Source of the DNA: Pseudomonas mandelii | GTDB taxonomy: Bacteria; Pseudomonadota; Gammaproteobacteria; Pseudomonadales; Pseudomonadaceae | Direction: 5' to 3' | Length of the DNA: 64,000 nucleotides | NCBI RefSeq assembly: GCF_006438925.1 | Contig: NZ_RCZA01000004.1 | Location: forward strand, 1 to 64,000 | Shown: positions 52,787-61,296 of the stretch, piece by piece | How the letters are laid out: each line of letters starts with the position of its first letter | Numbering within the stretch: the stretch's first letter is position 1 | Made by a program: the position numbers and the translations under genes | The notes under the pieces: generated by a model | The model's database searches: none | Told to the model about the DNA's origin: nothing | What the model saw: the letters and a program-made list of their open reading frames with translations, nothing else

Positions 52787-53890
52787 ATGCTTGATAGCAG
52801 ACGTAACACTGACCTTTTTTCGTCCGTGCAGATGGGCGCCATTGAGATGGCAAACCGTATTGTCATGGCCCCTGTTACACGCAGCCGAATGGGAGATGAC
52901 GGCGTACCCAATGAGCTTCATGCCACTTACTACGCCCAGCGTGCCGGCGCAGGTCTGATCATCGCCGAGGCCACGAACATTTCTGCTCAGGGCCGCGGCT
53001 ATGCGATGACGCCTGGTATCTGGTCGGAAGAACAGGTGGCAGGCTGGAAAAAAGTCACTGACGCTGTACACGCGGCAGGCGGCAAGATCGTCAGTCAGCT
53101 ATGGCACGTAGGCCGCTTCTCCAGCGTCGAGTTACAGCCAAACGGTGAGGCGCCGGTAGCTCCCTCGGCAATCAAGGCCGAAGGTACCACCTACACCAAC
53201 AATGGCATGGTCGAAGTGTCCATGCCTCGGGCGCTTGAGACTTCAGAGATCCCGGGGATCATCGAGCAGTACAGGCATGCGGCAGAAAATGCAAAGCGAG
53301 CCGGTTTTGATGGTGTGGAAGTCCATTCTGCCAACAGCTATCTGCTCGACCAGTTCCTGCGTGATTCCACCAACCAGCGCACTGACCAGTACGGCGGCTC
53401 CATCGAGAACCGGACTCGGCTGACCCTCGAAGTCACCGAAGCAGTGGTTGCGATCTGGGGCAGTGACCGGGTTGGCATCCGCCTCTCGCCGGTGACTCCT
53501 GACGCAGGCAATACCCCTCCTGACAGCAACGTCATGGCGACCTATGGCTACCTGATTCAGCAGCTCAACAAGTTCAACTTGGCCTATCTGCACTTCGTTG
53601 AAGGCGCCACCGCCACCTCTCGTACCGTTCCCGAAGGTGTGGATCTGGACGCGCTGAGTGCGCAGTTCGAAGGGCCGTTCATTGGCAACAACAACTATGA
53701 CCTGGATATGGCACTTGAGCGCCGGGCGCAAGGTCGGATCGACGCGGTAGCGTTCGGTCGCTTGTTCATTGCCAACCCAGACCTCGTAGAACGCTTGCGT
53801 CGTGGTGCCGAGCTCACTATCGCTCCGCGCGAGAGTTACTACGGCGGAGGTGCCAAGGGCTACACCGATTGGCCAACGGCAAGCTACTGA
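52787..53890 (+). CDS. nemA: Ene-reductase of the NemA/OYE type
   Basis: A 367-residue FMN enzyme that reduces activated alkenes, maleimides and nitro compounds with NAD(P)H. Motifs: NRIVMAPVTRSRMGDDGVPN (Thr of the OYE class), VSQLWHVGR, the site VEVHSANSYLLDQFLRDSTN with a His-Asn pair (as in yeast OYE1) followed by Tyr, QYGGSIENRTR, and AFGRLFIANPDLVERLRRGA. The C-terminus YYGGGAKGYTDWP matches NemA. AAAGG precedes the ATG. It is first in a run of seven plus-strand genes to 57.5 kb, several with their own ribosome sites. Confidence 0.88.
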   Translation: MLDSRRNTDLFSSVQMGAIEMANRIVMAPVTRSRMGDDGVPNELHATYYAQRAGAGLIIAEATNISAQGRGYAMTPGIWSEEQVAGWKKVTDAVHAAGGKIVSQLWHVGRFSSVELQPNGEAPVAPSAIKAEGTTYTNNGMVEVSMPRALETSEIPGIIEQYRHAAENAKRAGFDGVEVHSANSYLLDQFLRDSTNQRTDQYGGSIENRTRLTLEVTEAVVAIWGSDRVGIRLSPVTPDAGNTPPDSNVMATYGYLIQQLNKFNLAYLHFVEGATATSRTVPEGVDLDALSAQFEGPFIGNNNYDLDMALERRAQGRIDAVAFGRLFIANPDLVERLRRGAELTIAPRESYYGGGAKGYTDWPTASY

Positions 53891-53962
53891 GTCGTGCCCT
53901 TGCGCCAGCCAGGCCCGGGGGAAGTCCGTCGCAACAGCATTCACCGTAATGAGGTACTACGC

Positions 53963-54706
53963 ATGAATTATCTGCAAAGCAAAGTAGCAATCGTCACTGG
54001 CGCGTCTTCCGGCATTGGTGCTGCCACCACCCGCGCATTGGCCGCACAGGGCGTCCGCGTCGTGGCAGCAGCACTTGATCAGGAAGGGCTTGAATCGTTC
54101 GTTGCCGAGCTGCGTGTGGCAGGTAGCGACGTGGTCGCGTTCACTACCGATGTCACCCATCTGGATCAAACCAAAGCTCTCGCGAAGTTTGCACAGGATA
54201 CTTATGGCGCCGTGGACATTCTGGTCAACAACGCCGGTCTCATGCTCTTTTCCAACTGGGTCGATCTGGCCGTGCAGGATTGGGAAAAGATGATCGATGT
54301 GAACATCAAGGGCTACCTCAACGCTACTGCTTCGGTACTGCCTTTCATGCTGGAACAGAAGTCCGGGCAGATTCTCAACATGGACTCTGTCGCAGGTCAC
54401 CAGGTTGGGCCGGCGGCGGGTGTTTACAGCGCTACCAAGTTTTTCGTCCAGGCCATGACCGAATCCATGCGAAAGGAGTTGGGCGTGCAGCATGGTATCC
54501 GCGTCAACACCGTCAGTCCCGGCGTCATCAATACCGGCTGGGCGGACAAGGTCAGCGACCCCGAAGGGCGTAAGGCGGCTCAGGAACTGAACCGGATTGC
54601 CATTGCGCCCGACGATATCGCTCGTGCCGTGATTTATGCGCTCAATCAGCCGGAAAACGTCACCGTCAACGATCTGATTATCTCGCCTACACGCCAAGAC
54701 TGGTGA
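53963..54706 (+). CDS. Short-chain dehydrogenase/reductase
   Basis: A 247-residue classical SDR. Cofactor motif TGASSGIGAATTRALA, then NNAGLML, Ser in NMDSVAG, and the YxxxK pair in YSATKFF. It should reduce or oxidise a carbonyl/hydroxyl group with NAD(P)(H). The ATG follows GAGGT. It lies between the ene-reductase and NTF2-like genes and may act on the reductase product. Substrate not predictable. Confidence 0.9.
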   Translation: MNYLQSKVAIVTGASSGIGAATTRALAAQGVRVVAAALDQEGLESFVAELRVAGSDVVAFTTDVTHLDQTKALAKFAQDTYGAVDILVNNAGLMLFSNWVDLAVQDWEKMIDVNIKGYLNATASVLPFMLEQKSGQILNMDSVAGHQVGPAAGVYSATKFFVQAMTESMRKELGVQHGIRVNTVSPGVINTGWADKVSDPEGRKAAQELNRIAIAPDDIARAVIYALNQPENVTVNDLIISPTRQDW

Positions 54707-54778
54707 TCGTTGGTTGGCCATGCTGCGCCCATCCAGACCTGATGGGTAATCGGAAAATCTTTCAATCAGGAGTCCATC

Positions 54779-55159
54779 ATGAGCAATCCAACTTACGTCC
54801 AAGAATACAACGCGATCGTCGACGTGCTTAGCCAATACAACGAAGGCGGTGCCAAGGCTGACAGCGCTTTGATGAAGCCCGCGTTCAACGAGCAAGCGAC
54901 GATGTTTGGGGTCGACGGCGACAAGCTCGTCGGCGGCGCGATCCAGAATCTGTACGACGTCATCGACAACTCTTTCCGCCCATCTCCCGAAGCCAAAGCC
55001 GCGATCGTTCGCATCGACATCGTGGGCACTGCCGCCAGTGCTCGCGTCGATACCGACAACGTTTCGGGATTTCGTTTCACCGACTTCTTCAACCTGCTGA
55101 AGGTAGAAGGCAAGTGGACGATTGTCAGCAAGATTTACCACACCCATCCGAGCGCTTGA
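54779..55159 (+). CDS. NTF2-like protein (lumazine-binding-like), cytoplasmic, paralogue 1
   Basis: A 126-residue cone-shaped alpha+beta protein of the NTF2/SnoaL type, close to the putative lumazine-binding group. Sequence blocks shared with the copies at 59508 and 61297: PTYVQEYNAI, MKPAFNEQATMF, FRPSPEAKAAIVRIDIVGTA, FTDFFNLLKVEGKWTIVSKI. No export signal. AGGAG precedes the ATG. Members catalyse isomerisation, cyclisation or bind small molecules. Follows the SDR gene. Confidence 0.8.
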   Translation: MSNPTYVQEYNAIVDVLSQYNEGGAKADSALMKPAFNEQATMFGVDGDKLVGGAIQNLYDVIDNSFRPSPEAKAAIVRIDIVGTAASARVDTDNVSGFRFTDFFNLLKVEGKWTIVSKIYHTHPSA

Positions 55160-55218
55160 GCACTCGAGCGCCTCTGGCGAGGTGTGTTGTGCCTCGCCCT
55201 TATTGAAAGGAGAGAACC

Positions 55219-55605
55219 ATGTCAAAGAATACCAAGGCAGTACCGACTTCCGAGTACAACGCTGTCATCGCTACCGCCAATCAGTACGTTGAAGGTCTGC
55301 GTGTGGGCAGTGCAGAAGGCGTTGCGCAAGCTTTCCATAAAGACGCCGTGATGTACGGTTTCACAAATGGCGAGCTGCTTGGCGGCCCGATCAAGAATCT
55401 GTTTGATTTCATTCAGAAGAACGGCAGTGCCCCAGAAATTACAACTCGGCTCGACATACTGGCGATCACACCCACGACAGCCGTGGTGCGTGTCGATATG
55501 GAAAAGGATGCTATCGGTGCCGACTACAACGACTACCTGACCTTGATCAAAATCGACGGCACCTGGAAGGTAATTGCCAAGGTTTATCACCAGTTCGAAG
55601 GTTGA
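55219..55605 (+). CDS. NTF2-like protein, paralogue 2 (divergent)
   Basis: A 128-residue NTF2-like protein: SEYNAVIATANQYVEGLRVG, QAFHKDAVMYGFTNGELLGG, ITTRLDILAITPTTAVVRVD, DYLTLIKIDGTWKVIAKVYH. It shares the fold pattern with paralogue 1 but is much more diverged. No signal peptide. A strong GAAAGGAGAG ribosome site lies before the ATG. Gap to the previous gene 59 bases, so probably one transcript. Confidence 0.78.
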   Translation: MSKNTKAVPTSEYNAVIATANQYVEGLRVGSAEGVAQAFHKDAVMYGFTNGELLGGPIKNLFDFIQKNGSAPEITTRLDILAITPTTAVVRVDMEKDAIGADYNDYLTLIKIDGTWKVIAKVYHQFEG

Positions 55606-55674
55606 GCGTTCACCGATCCCGGTTGAATCAATGGCGGGATCGGAGCTCGTTCATCGTCAAATGGAGAAGCGATC

Positions 55675-56343
55675 ATGAGTAAGGTTTTCATTATCGGCGC
55701 CGCTGGCAAAGTGGGGCGGCGATTGGTTAAGCAACTCGTCGGGCGAGGTCACGAAGCATTTGCTCTGCATCGGAACCCGGAGCAGGGGAGTGATCTTGCG
55801 GATTTGGGAGCGACGCCCATAGAAGGCAATTTGTTGGAGCTTGAATCAGGGCAAATGGCGCAGCTTATGTCGAGCAGTGATGCCGTGGTCTTCACTGCAG
55901 GTGCGAGCGGCGCAGGTATGGATCTGACCAATGCGATTGATGGGCGGGGATTGGAGTTGGCAGTGGCCGCAACCATTCAAGCAGGTGTCCGGCGTTTCAT
56001 TCTGGTCTCGGCCTTCCCCGATGCGCTGCGTGGTAGCCCGGTATCCGAAGGTTTCGAAAATTACATTGCCGTGAAAAAACGAGCTGATGCTCACTTGGTG
56101 GGGACGGGTTTGGATTGGGTGATTGTGCGCCCAGGAACGCTTCTGGATGACACCGGCACTGGCAAAATCCGTGCTGACGTCGCTATTCCTTACGGTGAAG
56201 TTTCAAAAGATGACGTGGCAACGACACTTGCCGAGTTGATCGATCAGCCCAAGGTGAGTCGGGTCATTATCGAACTCACTCAGGGTGACACGCCAGTCTC
56301 CGACGCGGTTCGCAGGCTTGGTCATGAGCGTTGCTTACAATGA
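55675..56343 (+). CDS. NAD(P)-binding SDR-like protein (NmrA/YwnB type)
   Basis: A 222-residue atypical SDR. N-terminal nucleotide-binding motif MSKVFIIGAAGKVGRRLVKQ (GxxGxxG), then VFTAGASGAGMDLTNAIDGR, FILVSAFPDAL, ENYIAVKKRADAHL, and WVIVRPGTLLDD. Such proteins often are reductases or redox sensors and lack the strict YxxxK. GGAG precedes the ATG. The next gene overlaps its stop (ATGA), so the two are translationally coupled. Confidence 0.85.
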   Translation: MSKVFIIGAAGKVGRRLVKQLVGRGHEAFALHRNPEQGSDLADLGATPIEGNLLELESGQMAQLMSSSDAVVFTAGASGAGMDLTNAIDGRGLELAVAATIQAGVRRFILVSAFPDALRGSPVSEGFENYIAVKKRADAHLVGTGLDWVIVRPGTLLDDTGTGKIRADVAIPYGEVSKDDVATTLAELIDQPKVSRVIIELTQGDTPVSDAVRRLGHERCLQ

Positions 56344-56996
56344 AGTTGGTTTTGGTTGGCGCTACGGGGCTTGTTGGACGCGAGGTTCTGAAACAGGCGC
56401 TCGACGATCCACGTATCAGCCTTGTGGTTGCGCCGACTCGTCGTGCGCGTGCAGCGCATCCCAAGTTACATGCACCTCTAACCGACTTCGACAATCTACC
56501 GGAAACAGTCGACTGGTGGCGGGCGGATGCCGTGATCTGCACATTGGGCACGACGATGCGGCGCGCTGGATCGAGAGACGCTTTTCGGCTTGTTGATTAC
56601 GAGTACCCGTTGGATGTAGCGCGCTTTGCCAGAATGAATGGCACCTCAATATATGTTCTCAACTCGGCCATTGGGGCGAACCCAAACTCGAGTTTTTTCT
56701 ACAACCGGGTAAAGGGCGAGTTGGAAACATCTCTTACAGGGCTTGGTTTTGCATCACTCACCTATGTGAGGCCCGGCGTCATCAGTGGGACGCGCGACGA
56801 ACTGCGGTTGGGTGAGCGAGCACTGGTAGTGGTACTGGGCCTGGTGGGGAGATTGTTACCCGTTCGCTGGCAACTTAACCCCGCGTCGCGAATCGCCCAG
56901 GTGTTGCTCGAATCAGCCCTTGAGCACAGACCGGGTGTTCACATAATCACCTCCGAGTGCTGCATTGGAGCCGGAGTTAGCTGTTTTCACAAATAG
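56340..56996 (+). CDS. NAD(P)-dependent SDR-like protein, HTATIP2/YbjT type
   Basis: A 218-residue atypical SDR. N-terminal MKLVLVGATGLVGREVLKQA, then DAVICTLGTTMRRAGSRDAF, YPLDVARFARMNGTSIYVLN, SSFFYNRVKGELETSL and TYVRPGVISGTR. The Tyr-Lys pair in YNRVKGE is conserved. Starts at ATG 56340, overlapping the previous stop by four bases. Role in the operon not known. Confidence 0.85.
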   Translation: MKLVLVGATGLVGREVLKQALDDPRISLVVAPTRRARAAHPKLHAPLTDFDNLPETVDWWRADAVICTLGTTMRRAGSRDAFRLVDYEYPLDVARFARMNGTSIYVLNSAIGANPNSSFFYNRVKGELETSLTGLGFASLTYVRPGVISGTRDELRLGERALVVVLGLVGRLLPVRWQLNPASRIAQVLLESALEHRPGVHIITSECCIGAGVSCFHK

Positions 56997-57018
56997 ATCA
57001 TTTGAAGGGAGATACACA

Positions 57019-57459
57019 ATGCCTATGGTTGAGTTTTCCGCTGTGTTGGACAGCGATACAGGACACGCTTGGAGCCTGTTGAAAAAATTTGGAGAGATTC
57101 ATAAATGGCATCCCTCTATAGTCGAAAGCAGTATTGAGGATAACCAGCCTGACGGATTGGTCGGTTGTGTTCGCAAGCTCACCCTGGCCGATGGCGCGGT
57201 TGTCAGGGAGCGTTTGTTAACGGTGGATGATCGCAATCTAACGTTGTGCTATCGCTTCGAGGAGTCCCCGTTACCATTAGATAACTATCTCGCCATTGTG
57301 AAATTGGTCTCACTTACGGGACAGTCCAAGACGTTCATCAATTGGTCTGCAAGCTTTGACCTGCAAGATTTGAATACAGCAGACCACTACCAGGAACTCA
57401 TACGAGGACTGATCGTGGATGGCCACAATAGTCTTCAGTTGTTTCTAATCCGGCATTAA
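57019..57459 (+). CDS. SRPBCC (START-like) family protein
   Basis: A 146-residue protein of the polyketide cyclase/dehydrase-lipid transport type: MPMVEFSAVLDSDTGHAWSL, FGEIHKWHPSIVESSIEDNQ, GCVRKLTLADGAVVRERLLT, and a C-terminal helix LIRGLIVDGHNSLQLFLIRH. This fold makes a hydrophobic cavity that binds ligands or performs cyclisation. ATG 57019 follows GAAGGGAG. Last gene of the run that starts with the NemA-like reductase. Confidence 0.8.
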   Translation: MPMVEFSAVLDSDTGHAWSLLKKFGEIHKWHPSIVESSIEDNQPDGLVGCVRKLTLADGAVVRERLLTVDDRNLTLCYRFEESPLPLDNYLAIVKLVSLTGQSKTFINWSASFDLQDLNTADHYQELIRGLIVDGHNSLQLFLIRH

Positions 57460-57898
57460 AGATTTAAAGGAATTGACACGTCCAGTCTTGGCTAGGCAAG
57501 CATTCTAAACTTGAATGCAAAAGGGCCCTTGGAAGCTGATGACATTCAGCTAAGTTGACTTACTGCGGCCATCGCTGAACACCCGGGTTTCGATCAGGGT
57601 GTTTTATTTAACCAAGTGCATTGCTGGAACTCTGGCGGGCCGTAGCCTGCGTGACGTCAGTACAAAGATTAAAAACTCAGACCACTCGTTCGGCTGGCAG
57701 GATAATGCACACCGGGCTGGGGCGTTAGGGTCACATAAAGCAACGCCTGGGTATGTTGGGCGCCGGGTTAAGCCGCCATCGCTTGGGCAGCAGAGGCCCT
57801 TCGAGCCCAAGATTGCCACCAGCAATCGCTTGGCGAGAAGGAATTCGTTGTGATGGTCGCCGATCACGCCAGGGCGTATCAAGGCTAAGGCCCGACGA
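57460..57898. other. Intergenic region with terminator, no gene seen
   Basis: Between the SRPBCC gene and the HxlR gene ending at 57899. It holds the terminator at 57578-57608. Frames on both strands in 57600-57880 have no ribosome site and no recognised domain; they might be decayed sequence. Nothing else seen. Confidence 0.5.
57578..57608 (+). terminator. Terminator after the first ene-reductase operon
   Basis: AACACCC (57578-57584) and GGGTGTT (57597-57603) with a 12-base loop, then TTATTT. It ends transcription some 120 bases after the SRPBCC stop. Confidence 0.6.
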
Positions 57899-58333
57899 TC
57901 AAATGCTGGAACAGGAGGCGACCGAACTTACCGGCACCGCAGAGCGCCTGAGTTCCAAAATTTTACGCTCATGCACAGCTCCCCATTCCCGCATGGCACT
58001 CACCAAAGGCGCGAGAGAGCTACCTAATTCTGTCAGCGAATACTCCACCTTTGGCGGCACCTCGCGATAGATTTCGCGATGAATAATCCCATCAACCTCC
58101 AGCTCTCTCAGCTGGAGTGTCAGCATCCTCTGAGTGATATCTGGTATTAGGCGTCGCAGTTCGTTGAAGCGCTTCGTTCCTGACATCAGGTGAAACAGTA
58201 TGAGCGATTTCCACTTTCCACCAATGACATCGACAGTAAACGCGACGGGACAAGCGAAGGCCTCAATTTCATCCTGAGGGTTACATTTTTTCACTGTTAT
58301 CACCACGGTATAGAAAGTGTGCCTACAGCACAT
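57899..58333 (-). CDS. HxlR family transcriptional regulator
   Basis: A 144-residue winged-helix regulator. Core: [80 protein letters not shown]. The Cys in ACPVAF near residue 28 is the conserved HxlR position that senses aldehydes or quinones in several members. The start is uncertain: ATG 58333 has no ribosome site and GTG codons at 58303-58306 are options. It diverges from the YqjM-like ene-reductase gene with an inverted repeat between them. Confidence 0.82.
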   Translation of the reverse strand: MCCRHTFYTVVITVKKCNPQDEIEAFACPVAFTVDVIGGKWKSLILFHLMSGTKRFNELRRLIPDITQRMLTLQLRELEVDGIIHREIYREVPPKVEYSLTELGSSLAPLVSAMREWGAVHERKILELRRSAVPVSSVASCSSI

Positions 58334-58343
58334 AATTGTGCGT

Positions 58344-58368
58344 ACTTACACGCAAGTGCTGTGTAAGT
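58344..58368. promoter_or_regulatory. Inverted repeat in the HxlR/ene-reductase promoter
   Basis: ACTTACAC (58344-58351), nine bases, GTGTAAGT (58361-58368): eight-base perfect arms. It lies between the divergent starts at 58333 and 58407. A likely HxlR operator controlling both genes. Confidence 0.65.
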
Positions 58369-58406
58369 TAGCATGATTCCATATTAACCACTATGGAATC
58401 TGCTTG

Positions 58407-59447
58407 ATGAGCTTGCTGCTTTCGCCCCATGAAATTAAAGGCCTTAAACTGAAAAACCGCGTCGTTATGTCCCCTATGTGCATGCACATGGCAGCGGATG
58501 ATGGCTTTGTCACTGAATGGCACCGCGTTCATTATGGAGCTCGTGCTCTGGGTCAGGCGGCGCTGATTTTTCCCGAAACGTTGGCTATTCAGGCTGACGG
58601 TCGTATCGGAGCCGGTGACCTCGGTATCTGGAGCGATGAACACGTTGTCGGCTTGAAAGCACTAACTGAACTGCTTCACAGTTTTGGTGCAAAAGCCGGC
58701 GCTCAGATCGGCCATGCGGGGCGCAATGCTGACCTGCCCAATCTCATTCACATCGCGCCATCGGCGATTCCGTTCACGGAAACCAGCCCTGTTCCTCGCG
58801 AACTCGCGTCTGATGAAATTCCGGGTTTGGTGAAGCTCTATGGCGATGCCGCACGGCGTGCCAGCGACGCCGGATTCGATGTACTTGAGATCCATGCTGC
58901 GCACGGTTACTTGCTGAGTGAGTTTCTTTCGCCACTGGCCAATACGCGCGACGACGAGTATGGCGGTGATGCCAAACGTCGCTATCGCTTCCTGCGCGAA
59001 GTCTTGGAGGAAGTCAAAAAGCATTGGGGAGATCGTCCTCTGTTCGTTCGGATATCTAGCTCTGATTACGCCGAAGGTGGAAACACGCCTGAATCGTTCC
59101 TTGAATATGGTCGTTGGATGAAAGAGCAGGGTGTCGACCTGATCGACTGCAGTTCCGGTGGAATCAAGATGGTAAAGGTGCAGACCTACCCAGGTTACCA
59201 AGTACCTGCGGCTGAATTACTGCGTAAGGAGCTGCACATTGCCACGGGGGCTGTGGGTGTGATCCAGAGTGGGCGCCAGGCCGAAGAAATTTTGCAAAAC
59301 GGTCGAGCTGATCTGGTGTTTGTAGGGCGACAAATGCTTCGCGATCCATTCTGGGTGCGCACCGCAGCAGATGATCTGAGGGAAGTCATAGAGATTCCTG
59401 AGGCCTACACACGTTATGGATCTGTCTGGCTTGATACCAAAGCCTGA
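58407..59447 (+). CDS. Ene-reductase of the YqjM/NamA type
   Basis: A 346-residue FMN enzyme. Start MSLLLSPHEIKGLKLKNRVV, then MSPMCMH with the Cys that tunes flavin potential in YqjM, ETLAIQADGRIGAGDLGIWS, the active-site His-His pair in VLEIHAAHGYLLSEFLSPLA, RDDEYGGDAKRRYRFL, and DLVFVGRQMLRDPFW. It reduces activated C=C bonds with NADPH. It differs clearly from the NemA-type gene at 52787. ATG 58407 is preferred to the TTG before it. The NTF2-like gene follows after 60 bases. Confidence 0.9.
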   Translation: MSLLLSPHEIKGLKLKNRVVMSPMCMHMAADDGFVTEWHRVHYGARALGQAALIFPETLAIQADGRIGAGDLGIWSDEHVVGLKALTELLHSFGAKAGAQIGHAGRNADLPNLIHIAPSAIPFTETSPVPRELASDEIPGLVKLYGDAARRASDAGFDVLEIHAAHGYLLSEFLSPLANTRDDEYGGDAKRRYRFLREVLEEVKKHWGDRPLFVRISSSDYAEGGNTPESFLEYGRWMKEQGVDLIDCSSGGIKMVKVQTYPGYQVPAAELLRKELHIATGAVGVIQSGRQAEEILQNGRADLVFVGRQMLRDPFWVRTAADDLREVIEIPEAYTRYGSVWLDTKA

Positions 59448-59507
59448 AGCTTTTCTGCGTAAATCAAATCAGTGATCAATAGCAATCCAATGAAGCAGGG
59501 TAAACAC

Positions 59508-59891
59508 ATGAGCAAACCGACTTACGTACAAGAATACCAAGCCATCACCGAGGTGCTGAACAAGTACATTGAGGGCTGCAAGCAGGCCCAAAGCAGCATC
59601 ATGAAGCCAGCTTTCAGTGAGCAGGCAACGATGTTTAGCGTCGATGGCGACGGTAAGCTGGCCGGCGGCGCTATACCAATCCTGTTCGATGGGATCGACA
59701 AGGGTTTCCGCCCATCTCCTGACGCACCGGCAGCCATCGTCCGCATTGAGATCGTCGGTACAGCGGCTAGCGCTCGCATCGACGCTAACGACATGTCTGG
59801 CATTTCCTTCACCGACTTCTTCCATCTGCTAAAAGTCGATGCTCAGTGGACGGTAATCAGCAAGATCTTCCACACCCACTTCGCCCCTTGA
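59508..59891 (+). CDS. NTF2-like protein, cytoplasmic, paralogue 3
   Basis: A 127-residue NTF2-like protein beginning MSKPTYVQEYQAITEVLNKY. The rest reads MKPAFSEQATMFSVDGDGKL, GGAIPILFDGIDKGFRPSPD, ASARIDANDMSGISFTDFFH. I count 15 differences in 127 aligned residues to the exported copy at 61297. GCAGGG lies before the ATG; an upstream in-frame extension to 59472 adds no protein features. Follows the YqjM-type ene-reductase gene by 60 bases. Confidence 0.85.
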   Translation: MSKPTYVQEYQAITEVLNKYIEGCKQAQSSIMKPAFSEQATMFSVDGDGKLAGGAIPILFDGIDKGFRPSPDAPAAIVRIEIVGTAASARIDANDMSGISFTDFFHLLKVDAQWTVISKIFHTHFAP

Positions 59892-60096
59892 GGCTTTATC
59901 TTCCTTGAGCGCGCGGCGACGAGGCTGCACTGCATGCCTGCTGTGTTTTCTTTTGCAGCCGGGCGTCGGCGGAACTGTACGTCCGGCACACAGCCTTGAA
60001 GACTTTGCCTTCGACCGCCGGATCGAAGCCGCAACAGATAATAAAGTTGCTCGCTATTTGATGATGCATACATTCAGGCTATACATAGGAAAGATC

Positions 60097-61116
60097 ATGA
60101 AGATCCTCACCTCCGCTTTCGCCCTTTCCGTCGTGACGCTGTCGCTTGGTAATGCACTTGCAGCCGACCAGCACGGCGTTGAACACCACGTAGCAGAATT
60201 TTTGAAATCCCTTGAAGGCGTCAAGACGCTGGACTCCATGACGCCGGTGGAGGCCCGCGCCGCGCTGGTGGCTGCCCAGGCCGCCCCCCAAGTATCCTTG
60301 CCGGCAGCTGACGTCAGTGAGAAAACGATCCGCGTTAATGGCCGCGACCTGAAACTAACCATCGTGCGCCCGGTCGGCAGCGATCAGAAAATCCTACCCG
60401 CGTTTATGTACTTCCACGGCGGCGGCTGGGTGTTGGGCGACCTCCCGACCCACGAACGGCTGGTGCGCGATCTAGTGGTAGGCTCGGGTGCGGTGGCGGT
60501 CTTCGTCAACTACACCCTCTCGCCTGAGGCGGGATACGGCGTCGCCATCGAGCAAGCCTATGCTGCGACAAAGTGGGTGGCCGAACATGGCAAGGAGATC
60601 AACGTAGACGGCAAACGCCTCGCCGTAGCTGGCAACAGCGCAGGCGGGAACATTGCAGCCGTGGTTGCCTTGATGGCGAACGAGAAGGGCGCACCAGCAC
60701 TGCGTTCACAAGTGTTGCTGTGCCCGGTGACGGATGCAAACTTTGACACGCCGTCCTACAAGGAGTTTGCCAACGGCTACTTCCTGACGAAGGACTTGAT
60801 GGTGTGGTTCTGGGACAATTACACACTCGACGCCGAAGCACGCAAGCAGATTTACGCTTCGCCGCTTCAGGCGACAACCGAGCAGTTGAAGGGCTTGCCG
60901 CCGACGCTGATCCAAACTGCCGAATTCGATGTCCTGCGCGATGAAGCTGAAGCTTACGGCCGCAAGCTCGACGCTGCGGGTGTACCTGTGAAGTCGGTAC
61001 GCTACAACGGCATGATTCACGATTTTGGGCTGTCGAACGCATTCAGCCATCTGCCGGCGCCCCGCACCGCGATCGAGCAGGCATCTCAAGAACTCAAGAC
61101 CAGCCTGAGCAAGTAG
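60097..61116 (+). CDS. Exported alpha/beta hydrolase of the hormone-sensitive lipase type
   Basis: A 339-residue esterase-like protein. Signal peptide MKILTSAFALSVVTLSLGNA then LAADQH, so periplasmic. HSL features: oxyanion motif MYFHGGGWVLGD, nucleophile elbow in AVAGNSAGGNIAA, acid in AEFDVLRDEAE, His in GMIHDFGLSNA. It should hydrolyse an ester of a small or hydrophobic acid. The ATG at 60097 follows AGGAAAG; the frame is open earlier to 59905 without features. It lies between the two near-identical NTF2-like genes. Confidence 0.88.
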   Translation: MKILTSAFALSVVTLSLGNALAADQHGVEHHVAEFLKSLEGVKTLDSMTPVEARAALVAAQAAPQVSLPAADVSEKTIRVNGRDLKLTIVRPVGSDQKILPAFMYFHGGGWVLGDLPTHERLVRDLVVGSGAVAVFVNYTLSPEAGYGVAIEQAYAATKWVAEHGKEINVDGKRLAVAGNSAGGNIAAVVALMANEKGAPALRSQVLLCPVTDANFDTPSYKEFANGYFLTKDLMVWFWDNYTLDAEARKQIYASPLQATTEQLKGLPPTLIQTAEFDVLRDEAEAYGRKLDAAGVPVKSVRYNGMIHDFGLSNAFSHLPAPRTAIEQASQELKTSLSK

Positions 61117-61296
61117 TTTCAAAAACAAAGAGTCCGCAGGTCACGGTGAAACTGCGGAATTCTTTATTGAAAACACATCGTTAATTTCATTGCGAAGCTA
61201 CAGTAGCACCAAAGTTTTTCGGAACACCTGCTGTGCTTTTTTTGCAATTGAGCATAAATCAATAATCGCAATCCTTATTAAATTAAGAGTGAATAA

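Noticed and set aside
53957..55225. Minus-strand frame of 422 residues opposite the SDR and NTF2-like genes
   Set aside because: It spans several well-supported plus-strand genes and has no recognisable domain.
57604..57882. Minus-strand frame of 92 residues between the SRPBCC and HxlR genes
   Set aside because: Low similarity to any protein pattern, no ribosome site; the stretch may be decayed DNA.
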